DNA of 47,610 bases, from assembly GCF_900143075.1 (NCBI RefSeq), contig NZ_FRCY01000001.1:421894-469503 (forward strand). Reading direction: 5' to 3'. The number at the start of each line of letters is the position of its first letter. Position 1 is the stretch's first letter. A program made the position numbers and the translations under genes. The notes beneath the pieces are model-generated. The model searched no databases. It was not told the origin of the DNA and was given only the letters and a program-made list of their open reading frames with translations. Of the stretch, positions 34,986 to 43,503 are shown piece after piece. Source of the stretch: Cyclobacterium lianum (GTDB taxonomy: Bacteria > Bacteroidota > Bacteroidia > Cytophagales > Cyclobacteriaceae).

Positions 34986-36415
34986 AAGCTCCAATTTTCC
35001 GCGCATACCAGGGGTAGTGGATAGTCTTTTCCCAGCTTTATGCGGCCACTGTCAAGTTTTTCTGAGGAAAGATGGAACGGAAGGTGCCGGTCAAAACCTT
35101 TTAACTTGTTCAGTTCCGGTATCCATCTTCCAATATAATCACCCTGGGGATCGTATTTTTTGGCTTGCAGCAGGATATTGAAATATCGATCCTGTCGTGG
35201 ATCATTCCCCACTCCGGCGATATACATCCAATTGCCCCAGTTGCTGCAAGGATCGTAGTCGATGAGCTGCTGCTCGAAATAAGCAGCTCCCCAGCGCCAG
35301 TCGATTTCCAGGTCATTTACCAGGAAGCTGGCGACAAGTTGCCGGCCCCGATTGGACATGAAGCCGGTTTGGTTGAGTTCCCGCATGTTGGCATCGATAA
35401 AGGGAATTCCGGTTTTGCCGGCTGCCCATTTAGAAAACAACGTTTTGTCTTCTTTCCAGTAGCCTGGCCTGTTCTGAATGCCCCCAAGCTTAAAGATGCG
35501 GTTGCCATGCTTTTTGGCCATAAAGCGGAAGAAATCCCTCCAGATCAATTCGAAAATCAGCCAGTAGGTAGATTGATTTTTGGTTCTTTCTTTTTCGTAG
35601 CGTTTAACTTCCCCGTAAATTTGTCGTGGAGAAAGGGCTCCGAGGGCCAACCAGGGAGAGAGTTTGCTGGAATAATCAGCGCCCGATAAGCCATTTCGTG
35701 TTTCCTTATAATTGGCAAGACTGTCTGATTGCCAGAAGTAAAGGTTCATTCTTTCTAACGCAGGACCTGATCCTCCCCGGAAAAGCATGTCTCCATTGGC
35801 GGCCTGTGCTTCAATCTGGAAACCCGGTTTGACTATTTCCGGCCATGAATTAATATGTCCCTCCGGGATTTCGGCAAAGCGGACAGGTTCCGGAATTTTA
35901 TACAGGGGCCGGATCCGGGAGAGTTTTTCGCATTCTTTTCTGAATTTGGTAAATACTTCCGGCATTTGTGCTACCGGGAATGGCAGGTCATCGATATGGA
36001 ACAGGGTGCTTTGCCAGTAGCTTTCCGTGGCAATGCCCTTGCTCCAGGCGGCTTTTTCCATTGCCTGTTCCACCCTGATTTCCTCAGCCGTGACTTCCTG
36101 GGAAAAGCAGATCACACCTGCCCCGGCTTTATGTGCCAGGGAGGGTATCTCCTCTTCAGGTTTGCCGTGCAGGAGCAGCAGGTTTCCTCCTTTTGCTGAG
36201 ATTTGATTTTGCAGGTCCTGAATGGTTTCGGAAAGGAACCTGGCGCGGAAGGGACCGGTTTTTTGCAAACCAAAATCACCCGGTCCAAACTGCCGGGGAT
36301 CCAGACAATAAACGATTAAGATACTGTTGGCAAGTTCGGTTGCTTTTTTAAGGGTCAGGTTATCTTCCCACCTCAGGTCATTTCTCAGCCAGACGAGTGC
36401 TTTTTCATATCGCAT
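34982..36415 (-). CDS. Deoxyribodipyrimidine photolyase, cryptochrome-DASH type
   Basis: The 477-residue flavoprotein has an N-terminal antenna-chromophore domain (ALVWLRNDLRWEDN) and a FAD-binding catalytic domain. MPEVFTKFR, GGSGPALERMNLYFW, YKETRNGLSGADYSSKLSPWL and WRDFFRF are typical of the CRY-DASH branch, which repairs pyrimidine dimers mainly in single-stranded DNA. WGNWMYIAGVGNDPRQDRYFN is the conserved C-terminal FAD-pocket block. It would act in blue-light repair, which suits a carotenoid-making surface-water organism. It overlaps the serine-hydrolase remnant by four bases. Confidence 0.9.
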   Translation of the reverse strand: MRYEKALVWLRNDLRWEDNLTLKKATELANSILIVYCLDPRQFGPGDFGLQKTGPFRARFLSETIQDLQNQISAKGGNLLLLHGKPEEEIPSLAHKAGAGVICFSQEVTAEEIRVEQAMEKAAWSKGIATESYWQSTLFHIDDLPFPVAQMPEVFTKFRKECEKLSRIRPLYKIPEPVRFAEIPEGHINSWPEIVKPGFQIEAQAANGDMLFRGGSGPALERMNLYFWQSDSLANYKETRNGLSGADYSSKLSPWLALGALSPRQIYGEVKRYEKERTKNQSTYWLIFELIWRDFFRFMAKKHGNRIFKLGGIQNRPGYWKEDKTLFSKWAAGKTGIPFIDANMRELNQTGFMSNRGRQLVASFLVNDLEIDWRWGAAYFEQQLIDYDPCSNWGNWMYIAGVGNDPRQDRYFNILLQAKKYDPQGDYIGRWIPELNKLKGFDRHLPFHLSSEKLDSGRIKLGKDYPLPLVCAENWSF

Positions 36416-36531
36416 ACAGTAAACAAACTTCCTGTTCAGCCAAAGTGTTTTTTACAAAAAACCGGTATTGGCGGTTGATTTGCCTGCTTTCGCTAATGTG
36501 AAAGAACAGAGTTTTCGTTTGGCATTTTAAA

Positions 36532-36954
36532 TCAAAGCGGAATGGTCAAGGTAAGAGAGGGAATATGACTGGGAATTCCCCCTGCATACCCTGGGACACT
36601 GGTAGGTAAAGGCTTAAAGCTCATCTGTGTAGCTTTCCTTTTATTGTTTGCGGCGCTAATAAGCATCGGAATACTTCCTATAGTTGCGATTCCGCCAACA
36701 ACAGCCATGGCTACACCCATTCCTGTCGCTCGTTCCTCCGCATTGGAAGCACCAAAAAGGATGAAGTTTTCAGAAAACATGATGCTTCCCGCGGCGACCA
36801 TGGCAAGCCCTCCTCCTGCCATGATATAGCCTGCCGTCTTCTGTCTCCGGCTTTTTTCAAGATATTCATTTTTGCTTTCCTGTGCTAATACATTGATTTG
36901 GCTGCCCAACAGGACGGCTACTATCAAAATGGGAACAATTTTATGTGTTTTCAT
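36532..36954 (-). CDS. Hypothetical membrane protein with glycine-rich hydrophobic segments
   Basis: The product (140 residues from the ATG at 36954) has an N-terminal signal-like segment (VPILIVAVLLGSQINVLAQ) and two further hydrophobic glycine/alanine-rich stretches, AGYIMAGGGLAMVAAGSIM and GVAMAVVGGIATIGSIPML. The tail is basic and proline-rich. Similar small Bacteroidota proteins of unknown role are common. No neighbouring gene hints at its task. In-frame ATGs at 36960 and 36972 are also possible starts. Confidence 0.6.
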   Translation of the reverse strand: MKTHKIVPILIVAVLLGSQINVLAQESKNEYLEKSRRQKTAGYIMAGGGLAMVAAGSIMFSENFILFGASNAEERATGMGVAMAVVGGIATIGSIPMLISAANNKRKATQMSFKPLPTSVPGYAGGIPSHIPSLTLTIPL

Positions 36955-37140
36955 AGACATTGATGTTTTCATTAAAATTTTAGATTTCGCTACTGCGGTT
37001 TCATTAAATTTACACACAATAAACCAAGGAAATGAAGCTTTAAATACATGATTATAAATGATTTATATCATTTTTTTGATGCTGTGGAAAGGGTAGGATA
37101 TTTTGGTTCAGAGAAGAGGTATATTCTTATATCAATTGCT

Positions 37141-38050
37141 CACAGCTTCAGCTAGTGGCAATTGGTGGGGAAATCGGCATCATTGGCTTTAGCCAAAATT
37201 TTTCCCGGGAAGCATCTGTGGCCCAAAACCTTCCCCAATTTCGGCTAAAGCCGGGGTTTATGAAATCTCATTCTAGAGATGGGGCTAAAGCCGCCATCCT
37301 ATTGAAGGGGGCAGGTCAAAGATTATTGATCAAAAACAATAGACAGGACCGTACTGATCAATTGCCTCCTGCTTCAGCTGGTGGCAATTGGTTGGGATAT
37401 CAACATCATTGGCTTTAGCCAAACCTTTCGCCAGGAATGTGTTTAATTCCAAGTTTTCCCATGATCTCATACTAATTTTGGCTAAAGCCGGGGTTTATGA
37501 AATCTCATTTTAGGGATGGGGCTAAAGCCGCCATCCTATTGAGGAAAGAATGCCAATCAATTATTACTCAATTGCCCACTGCTTTAGCTGTGGGTTATCA
37601 AAGGGCAGGGTACCTATTGGCTTTAGCCAAACCCTATATCGGCAAGGAATTAGTTTCCGAAATTCCCAATTCCTTCCCCAATTTTGGCTGAAGCCGGGAT
37701 TTGGGTTCTCAATCAAAAAGATGGGGCTAAAGCTGCCATCCTATTGAAGGGGACAGGTCAAAGATTATTGATCAAAAACAATAGACAGGACCGTACTGAT
37801 CAATTGCCTCCTGCTTCAGCTCGGAGTCATTATTTTGATTATTAACCTGATTGGCTTTAGCCAAACCTTTTTATCAGGGTTGGATTAAATTCCGAATTTT
37901 CCCAAATCTCTCCCCAGGTTTGGCTAAGGTCAGGGTTTGAGGAATCTAATTTCAGAAAACGGGCGGAAACCGAATACCTAATGAGAGAAGATTGGTAATT
38001 GATTAATATTCAATTGCACCCTGTCTTAGTTCAATATTTTAGCTGAAAGG
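37141..38050. repeat. Left array of REP-like repeat units (about 210-235 bp each)
   Basis: GGCTTTAGCC occurs at 37185, 37411, 37619 and 37853, each followed by one or two copies of its complement GGCTAAAGCC (37243, 37283, 37480, 37520; variants at 37686 and 37725). These can pair as a hairpin with about 10-16 bp arms. Between them lie shared blocks such as GAAATCTCATT and GCCATCCTATTGA and an about 75-base block that is almost identical at 37308-37380 and 37747-37821. Unit 2 is shortened and the last unit, after 37900, is degenerate. The same units occur at 46895-47231. The region is non-coding; its small frames are repeat-derived. Confidence 0.85.
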
Positions 38051-38598
38051 GTCAAAGACAACACCCTGATTTGACAACTTTAACATCGTAGTGTGTAAAG
38101 AATTGCCTAAGTAGAAAGAACATAATATTGCGAAAAAAATTACGCGAACCGTCTGATTTCAGATTGGATAGATCGAGTACAACAGCTTCAAAAAAGCAAT
38201 AGTCTCTGGTGCAAAAGGATGTATATTTATTGATAGGCCCGTAACTTCATTTCACTTTTTGCGGATTAGTACAATTTTGCAAATTCCCACTAACTCTATA
38301 AAAATATATTATAGATAGAAAAAATTTGATTTAAATAATAATTTATATTTTTTGAATAAATATAGATTTTTTGTTTTTATGCAATCTAAAATTAGATTTT
38401 GATTATGTATAAACAGCGTAAAAATCGGTATATCAGGCTTATTTATTATTATCTATTCGACTAATTCAATCATTAAAAAAATAAAAAAACACAAAAAATT
38501 AGTCTAAATGTAAATATTTTATTATTATCGATTTTATTTATTTATTCGAATAGCCTGTTCGTTTATATTTAATTCTAAATAACCTAATCAAAAAACTA
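38051..38598. other. AT-rich intergenic region upstream of susC
   Basis: About 550 bases with no gene. It holds a TCTGA-TT-TCAGA palindrome (38152-38163) and many A/T tracts. A TATATTTA sequence at 38564-38571 has one mismatch to the -7 consensus. Regulation of the SusCD operon would lie here, but no regulator site can be named and no anti-sigma/sigma pair is next to the operon. Confidence 0.4.
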
Positions 38599-41500
38599 AT
38601 GAAACAACCCAGACTAAAACAATTAAGGCCGGTAATACAATTGTTTTCAATTGTTGTTATTATCCAATGCGTTGCAATTGACCGCATTTATGCGGAAAAA
38701 AGAAAAAGTAAGGAAAATCTGTTTGAGAAAGTGTCTACGCCTGTTGCACTGTTTTTTCGAAGCCCATATAGTAAGGCAGATGTCATCGATTCTGATTTGG
38801 TATTTGATTCAGAAACCATGGTGGACGTAACCGTTTCTGGCGTAGTGACAGACCAGGAAGGGCAACCGATACCGGGAGTGACGGTTTCGATTCCCGGTAC
38901 AGGGATCGGAACGGCCACAGATTTGGATGGGAATTACTCCATCACTGTTCCGGAAGGGTCAACTCTGGTTTTTTCTTTCATCGGATTCGAATCCCAGAGC
39001 ATTGAGATAAATAACCAAACAGAAATTAATGTATCATTGTCGGAAGATGTTGCATCCCTTGATGAGGTAGTCGTAGTTGGTTATGGATCTGTCAACCGGG
39101 AAAACCTTACCAGTGCGGTGAGTTCATTGAATGAGGAGGATTTTGTTGCAGGTACCGTTTCACCATTGATGGCGATTCAAGGAAAGGTTCCGGGATTAAG
39201 TATACAATCTACCAATGGCGCCGATCCCAATTCCGGGGTCTCCATCCAACTAAGAGGGGTCAATTCCGTGAACGCCTCTCAGGGTCCCTTAATTGTTATT
39301 GACGGGGTGCCAGGTGGGGATATAAACACGGTTGTAAAAGAAGACATAGCTTCCATAGAAGTTTTGCGTGATGCTTCCGGTGCTGCCATTTATGGTACGA
39401 GGGCGTCCGGAGGGGTTATTCTTATCACTACCAAATCAGCGCTGGCAGGTAAATTATCAGTCAGTTACACCGGAGAATTGTTTGCTGAAACCGTGCGAAG
39501 ATATAATGAGCCACTGGGGAGGGATCGTTTCCTTGAAGAAGGTTTAGGCGATGATTTAGGGCACAATACCGACTGGTTTGACGAGGTAACGAATGATGTG
39601 CCGATAAGCTACAGAAACGTGATAAGCCTAAGTGGAGGTGTAGAGGAAGCAAAAATCCGAGCTACGATAAGTAATCGGAGTGCTACAGGCCTTGCCATTG
39701 GGGCGCAGCGAGATGAAACCCAAGCAAGAATAAATACAGATTTTACCTTATTCGATGGATTTTTAAGAATAACCAATAACCTTTCTTATAGTGAGCGACA
39801 ATCTGAATTTTCGAATAATGATATTTTCAGGATGGCTTTACAGCTTAATCCGACCGAAACACCTTATGATCCCACAGAGGCCCACGGTCTAAATGTCTGG
39901 ACCGGAGGATATGATTGGTATAATCCGGTAGCCGATATTCGATTACGGACCGATCAACGAAAATATTCCTACCTGTTGAATACCACTAGTTTTCTGTTCA
40001 ATCTCTCCGATAATCTCTCCCTTACTGCTCGCTATTCAATGAATAATGACGACAACTATGGCACTTATTGGAGGTCCGCACAGCATAAAACTTCTTTAGA
40101 TGAAGGGGTGGCTGGGTATGCCAGCCACAGTTATGGGGAATCAAAGGACAACACGTTTGAGACATTTCTTACGTATGATCAGATCTTTGGCTTACATACC
40201 CTTAATGCAGTGGGAGGTTATAGTTTTCAAGAATTTAACGGACAAGGATTTTCTGCAAATAATTCGGATTTTGCAGTAGACGGCATAGAAGAAAATGACC
40301 TGGGGACTGGTAGATTTCTGGCTGAGGGAAGGGCTGGATTAGGCTCTTATAAAAATCCCCGCGTCAGATTGATGGCATATTTTGCTAGGCTGAATTATAG
40401 CTTTGACAACAGGTATTTGATCACGGCCAGCTTGAGACGTGAGGGATCGTCGAAATTTGCCGAAGGCAATAGGTGGGGAAATTTTCCGGCCATTTCTATA
40501 GGATGGAATATCCACAATGAACCGTTTATGCAATGGCAGACTTGGTTTACCAATCTTAAATTTCGTGCTGGTTATGGTGAAACCGGGAATGAAGGTTTTG
40601 CACCTGGTGTAGCTACCAGAATGTACGGTCCGGATACCTGGTGGTTGATGAATGGCGAGTGGAGAAGGACCTATGGAGTTTCTCATAACCAGAATACTGA
40701 TTTAAAATGGGAAACAAAGAAAGAATACAATATCGGTATTGACTTTGCTATTTTGGACGGAAATATTTCCGGTAGGTTCGATGTTTTTCAAAGAGATGTG
40801 GACGATTTGATTTATGATATCTCTGTTCCGCAGCCACCGGCCATTCACGATAAGACTACCATGAATGTCGGGGTCCTTCGAAATACAGGCTGGGAAGCAG
40901 AACTTACCTGGAATGCTGTTGATAATACCGACTTCCGCTATGTAACTACAGTAATCGGATCGGCCTATAAAAGTGAGCTGGTGAGCCTTTGGGGTAATCA
41001 GACCTTTTGGGATCGAAAAAGTTTTCCTGCACCGGGGAGTCCGGGAAATGCTGTCAGGCTGTTTCCGGGAGAGCCCATCGGGCGATTCTTTGTGTGGGAA
41101 CATGCAGGATTTACAGAAACAGGAAACTGGATGTTGAGAGGAAGCGATGGAGAGGTGTTTGATGTTACTGAAAGAACCAAAACCAACGAAGATAAAAAGT
41201 TTATCGGTAATGCCATACCGAAGTTAATCCTGGCCTGGAATAACCAATTTACTATTGGAAAATTTGATCTAAATGCGTATTTCCGAGGCTGGTCAGGGCA
41301 TGATATTTTCAATATGCCTAATTTTTACTATGGGATACCACTGGAATCTAGAAATGTCCTGGTAGAGAATTTTGAAGAACAAAGGCATATCACGGGAGAA
41401 AAGGAGCTGAGCGATTACTGGATTGAGGATGGAGACTTTCTGAAGTTGGATGTGCTTTCTATAGGATATACATTTAATTTTCAGGGGAACCGAGGAAACC

Positions 41501-41673
41501 GGCATGTAAAAGGTTTGCGTGTTTATGCTACAGGGCAAAATTTATTGGTGCTAACCAATTATTCCGGCCTGAATCCCGAAGTAAATATCAACGGTTTGGA
41601 TCCTGGGTTTGAAGAGAGGGCAACCTATCCGCAAACCCGAACTTTTATGTTTGGTGTTCAAGCGAATTTCTAA
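38599..41673 (+). CDS. SusC/RagA-family TonB-linked outer membrane transporter
   Basis: The 1024-residue protein has a hydrophobic N-terminal segment, a CarboxypepD-reg-like domain (about 77-150; GVVTDQEGQPIPGVTVSIPG), the SusC plug signature VVVGYG near 157-162 with LTSAVSSL, and a large barrel ending in VQANF. SusC proteins import glycans or peptides captured by the SusD lipoprotein encoded next (17-base gap). The substrate cannot be told: no glycoside hydrolase or regulator is adjacent. Base composition is more AT-rich than that of genes before 37000. Confidence 0.93.
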   Translation: MKQPRLKQLRPVIQLFSIVVIIQCVAIDRIYAEKRKSKENLFEKVSTPVALFFRSPYSKADVIDSDLVFDSETMVDVTVSGVVTDQEGQPIPGVTVSIPGTGIGTATDLDGNYSITVPEGSTLVFSFIGFESQSIEINNQTEINVSLSEDVASLDEVVVVGYGSVNRENLTSAVSSLNEEDFVAGTVSPLMAIQGKVPGLSIQSTNGADPNSGVSIQLRGVNSVNASQGPLIVIDGVPGGDINTVVKEDIASIEVLRDASGAAIYGTRASGGVILITTKSALAGKLSVSYTGELFAETVRRYNEPLGRDRFLEEGLGDDLGHNTDWFDEVTNDVPISYRNVISLSGGVEEAKIRATISNRSATGLAIGAQRDETQARINTDFTLFDGFLRITNNLSYSERQSEFSNNDIFRMALQLNPTETPYDPTEAHGLNVWTGGYDWYNPVADIRLRTDQRKYSYLLNTTSFLFNLSDNLSLTARYSMNNDDNYGTYWRSAQHKTSLDEGVAGYASHSYGESKDNTFETFLTYDQIFGLHTLNAVGGYSFQEFNGQGFSANNSDFAVDGIEENDLGTGRFLAEGRAGLGSYKNPRVRLMAYFARLNYSFDNRYLITASLRREGSSKFAEGNRWGNFPAISIGWNIHNEPFMQWQTWFTNLKFRAGYGETGNEGFAPGVATRMYGPDTWWLMNGEWRRTYGVSHNQNTDLKWETKKEYNIGIDFAILDGNISGRFDVFQRDVDDLIYDISVPQPPAIHDKTTMNVGVLRNTGWEAELTWNAVDNTDFRYVTTVIGSAYKSELVSLWGNQTFWDRKSFPAPGSPGNAVRLFPGEPIGRFFVWEHAGFTETGNWMLRGSDGEVFDVTERTKTNEDKKFIGNAIPKLILAWNNQFTIGKFDLNAYFRGWSGHDIFNMPNFYYGIPLESRNVLVENFEEQRHITGEKELSDYWIEDGDFLKLDVLSIGYTFNFQGNRGNRHVKGLRVYATGQNLLVLTNYSGLNPEVNINGLDPGFEERATYPQTRTFMFGVQANF

Positions 41674-41689
41674 AATAAAAAACAAGACT

Positions 41690-43360
41690 ATGAAATTGAT
41701 AAAATATATAATTGTTCTATTTTGCGTCATTGTAACAAGTTGCTCTTTGGATGAAGTATGGTATGACAGGGTGGTGCCCCAAACCTTTTTTAAGACGGAA
41801 GGGGATGTTTTATCAGCGCTGTACCGGCCTTTTACACATGCAAGATGGTATCTAACCGGAGATCGTTGGATAGCACAGGAATTTTCTGCAGACCAATTTG
41901 CACGATCAACAAAAGGAAGACATTGGTATGATGGAGGGCGTTATGCACGATACCAACACCATGAATGGACGCCAGACGAGTCTCAATTGTTCGGAACATG
42001 GCGAGGGACCCTGCAAGGCGTGGCACTAGGCTTGGACGTGAAGCAGGATTTGGGTCGCCTGGATTACGCTAGCCTCGCTCTTTCTGAAGAAGATAAAGCA
42101 GCACATCTAGGCCAATTAGATGCCCTGATTGCATTTTTCTACTTGAGGGGGCTTGATTTTTTTGGAGGGCTACCCATATTTACCAGCCTGGATCAGGAAG
42201 ATGTTCCTAGAAGCACAGATAGGGAAACGTTCGATCATGTAGAAGGATTGCTGCAACAAGCATTGACCGACTTGTCCACCAATGAAGTGGGAGCGCCGCA
42301 GGAAGGAGCGATCACGAAAGGAGCGGCTGCTGTAATGTTGGCCAGACTTTATTTTAATGCAGAGGCCTACATCGGTGAGCCCATGTATGATGAGGCTGCC
42401 AGAATCTCCGAGGGAATTATAGGCAATGAATATGGGACTTACAGCCTGGACCCGGACTGGAAGGGACCCCACGACTTCGAGAATCATCTTTCTCCGGAGA
42501 TTATATGGTCAATACCTTCCGAATTTAACCGCTTGGAATACACGCACTACGGTCACATGTATCATTATAATTCCCGGGTTTACTTTGATGTGGACTTAGG
42601 CTCTAATAACGGCACGCACTTACAACCATCAAGAAAACCAGATGGGACTTTATATACAGAAGAATTTAAGTTGGGATCTCCCTACGAAAAGTTTGAAGAT
42701 ACGGATCTTAGAAAGAAGCCATTCAGGTATTTGGGTTCGGGTAATTATGAAGGAATGTTTTTGGTAGGTCCGCAGGTTTCTCCCATAAATGGTGAGCAGG
42801 TAATCGGCAATGAGGAGTATAACGGACAGCCCCTTGTTTTTGTCGACCAGGTCGGAAGGTTTTCAGAACTGGGGTCAACCTTTGAATCTATTGATGAGCT
42901 GCCGTCAAATATTGGTGCAGGTGAGGAAAATACCGGTGTAAGGATAGTGAAAATACCGGTGCCTTCAAGTCAAGACCTTAATTTGAGATGGGCAGCTGAT
43001 CATCCTGTATTTAGATTGGCTGAAGTATACCTGATGTTAGCTGAGTGCAGATTGAGAATGGGTGAACCTTCTGGCGCAGCCGAGTTGATAAATGAAGTGA
43101 GAAAGAGAGCTTTTGAGGGAGGTACTGACCCGAATCCGGCTACTGCCGAAAACCTTGACTTTTACCGCATGGCTGACGAATGGGGAATTGAGTTTTTAGG
43201 GGAAGGTAGAAGAAGGACCGATCTGATAAGATTGGGTTTTTTCACGACAGAAAGATGGTGGGATCACACGCCCTCAAATTCGGATCACCTGAACAGGTTT
43301 CCTGTACCTACTGAAGCGTTATCGGCCAGTAATGTTTTGGAACAGAATCCAGGGTATTAA
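41690..43360 (+). CDS. SusD/RagB-family nutrient-binding lipoprotein
   Basis: The predicted 556-residue lipoprotein has a signal ending TSC (Cys18), a tetratricopeptide-like helical core (LDALIAFFYLRGLDFFGGLPIF; AAAVMLARLYFNAE) and the C-terminal SusD block (FRLAEVYLMLAECRLRMGE, GIEFLGEGRRRTDLIRLG). It forms the lid of the SusCD complex at the outer membrane. The ATG at 41690 gives the lipoprotein signal, while a longer frame reaching into susC does not. The operon ends at the terminator near 43416. Confidence 0.92.
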   Translation: MKLIKYIIVLFCVIVTSCSLDEVWYDRVVPQTFFKTEGDVLSALYRPFTHARWYLTGDRWIAQEFSADQFARSTKGRHWYDGGRYARYQHHEWTPDESQLFGTWRGTLQGVALGLDVKQDLGRLDYASLALSEEDKAAHLGQLDALIAFFYLRGLDFFGGLPIFTSLDQEDVPRSTDRETFDHVEGLLQQALTDLSTNEVGAPQEGAITKGAAAVMLARLYFNAEAYIGEPMYDEAARISEGIIGNEYGTYSLDPDWKGPHDFENHLSPEIIWSIPSEFNRLEYTHYGHMYHYNSRVYFDVDLGSNNGTHLQPSRKPDGTLYTEEFKLGSPYEKFEDTDLRKKPFRYLGSGNYEGMFLVGPQVSPINGEQVIGNEEYNGQPLVFVDQVGRFSELGSTFESIDELPSNIGAGEENTGVRIVKIPVPSSQDLNLRWAADHPVFRLAEVYLMLAECRLRMGEPSGAAELINEVRKRAFEGGTDPNPATAENLDFYRMADEWGIEFLGEGRRRTDLIRLGFFTTERWWDHTPSNSDHLNRFPVPTEALSASNVLEQNPGY

Positions 43361-43415
43361 TCATCTAAGGCTGCCTTAATAAGGCTTCAGTAAAAGCTTT
43401 TTTAGTTGAATTGGG

Positions 43416-43456
43416 AAATCCGGCCTCGGGATCTATTTCCGGGTGCCGGATTTTTT
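43416..43456 (+). terminator. Rho-independent terminator after susD
   Basis: The arms AAATCCGGC (43416-43424) and GCCGGATTT (43445-43453) enclose a 20-base loop, followed by a T run to 43456. It lies 55 bases after the susD stop and 48 bases before the end of the convergent lipoprotein gene. Confidence 0.8.
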
Positions 43457-43503
43457 ATTATATCAAAAGCGGAATGGGGATTTTTTGTGTAGGATGGTGC
43501 CGG

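Noticed and set aside
34912-35181. Plus-strand frame of 89 codons next to the photolyase gene
   Set aside because: It runs antisense through the photolyase gene end and in another frame over the serine-hydrolase remnant, with no recognisable domain.
36447-36462. GTTTTTT-AC-AAAAAAC palindrome upstream of the photolyase gene
   Set aside because: It is a simple A/T tract pair that can arise by chance, and nothing else supports a binding site.
37155-37747. Short frames in the left repeat array (37155-37418, 37497-37691, 37550-37747)
   Set aside because: They consist of translated repeat sequence with the same residues recurring in each unit, and have no domain or start signal.
37141-38050. CRISPR array
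   Set aside because: The period is over 200 bases, the units diverge and there are no short spacers or cas genes.
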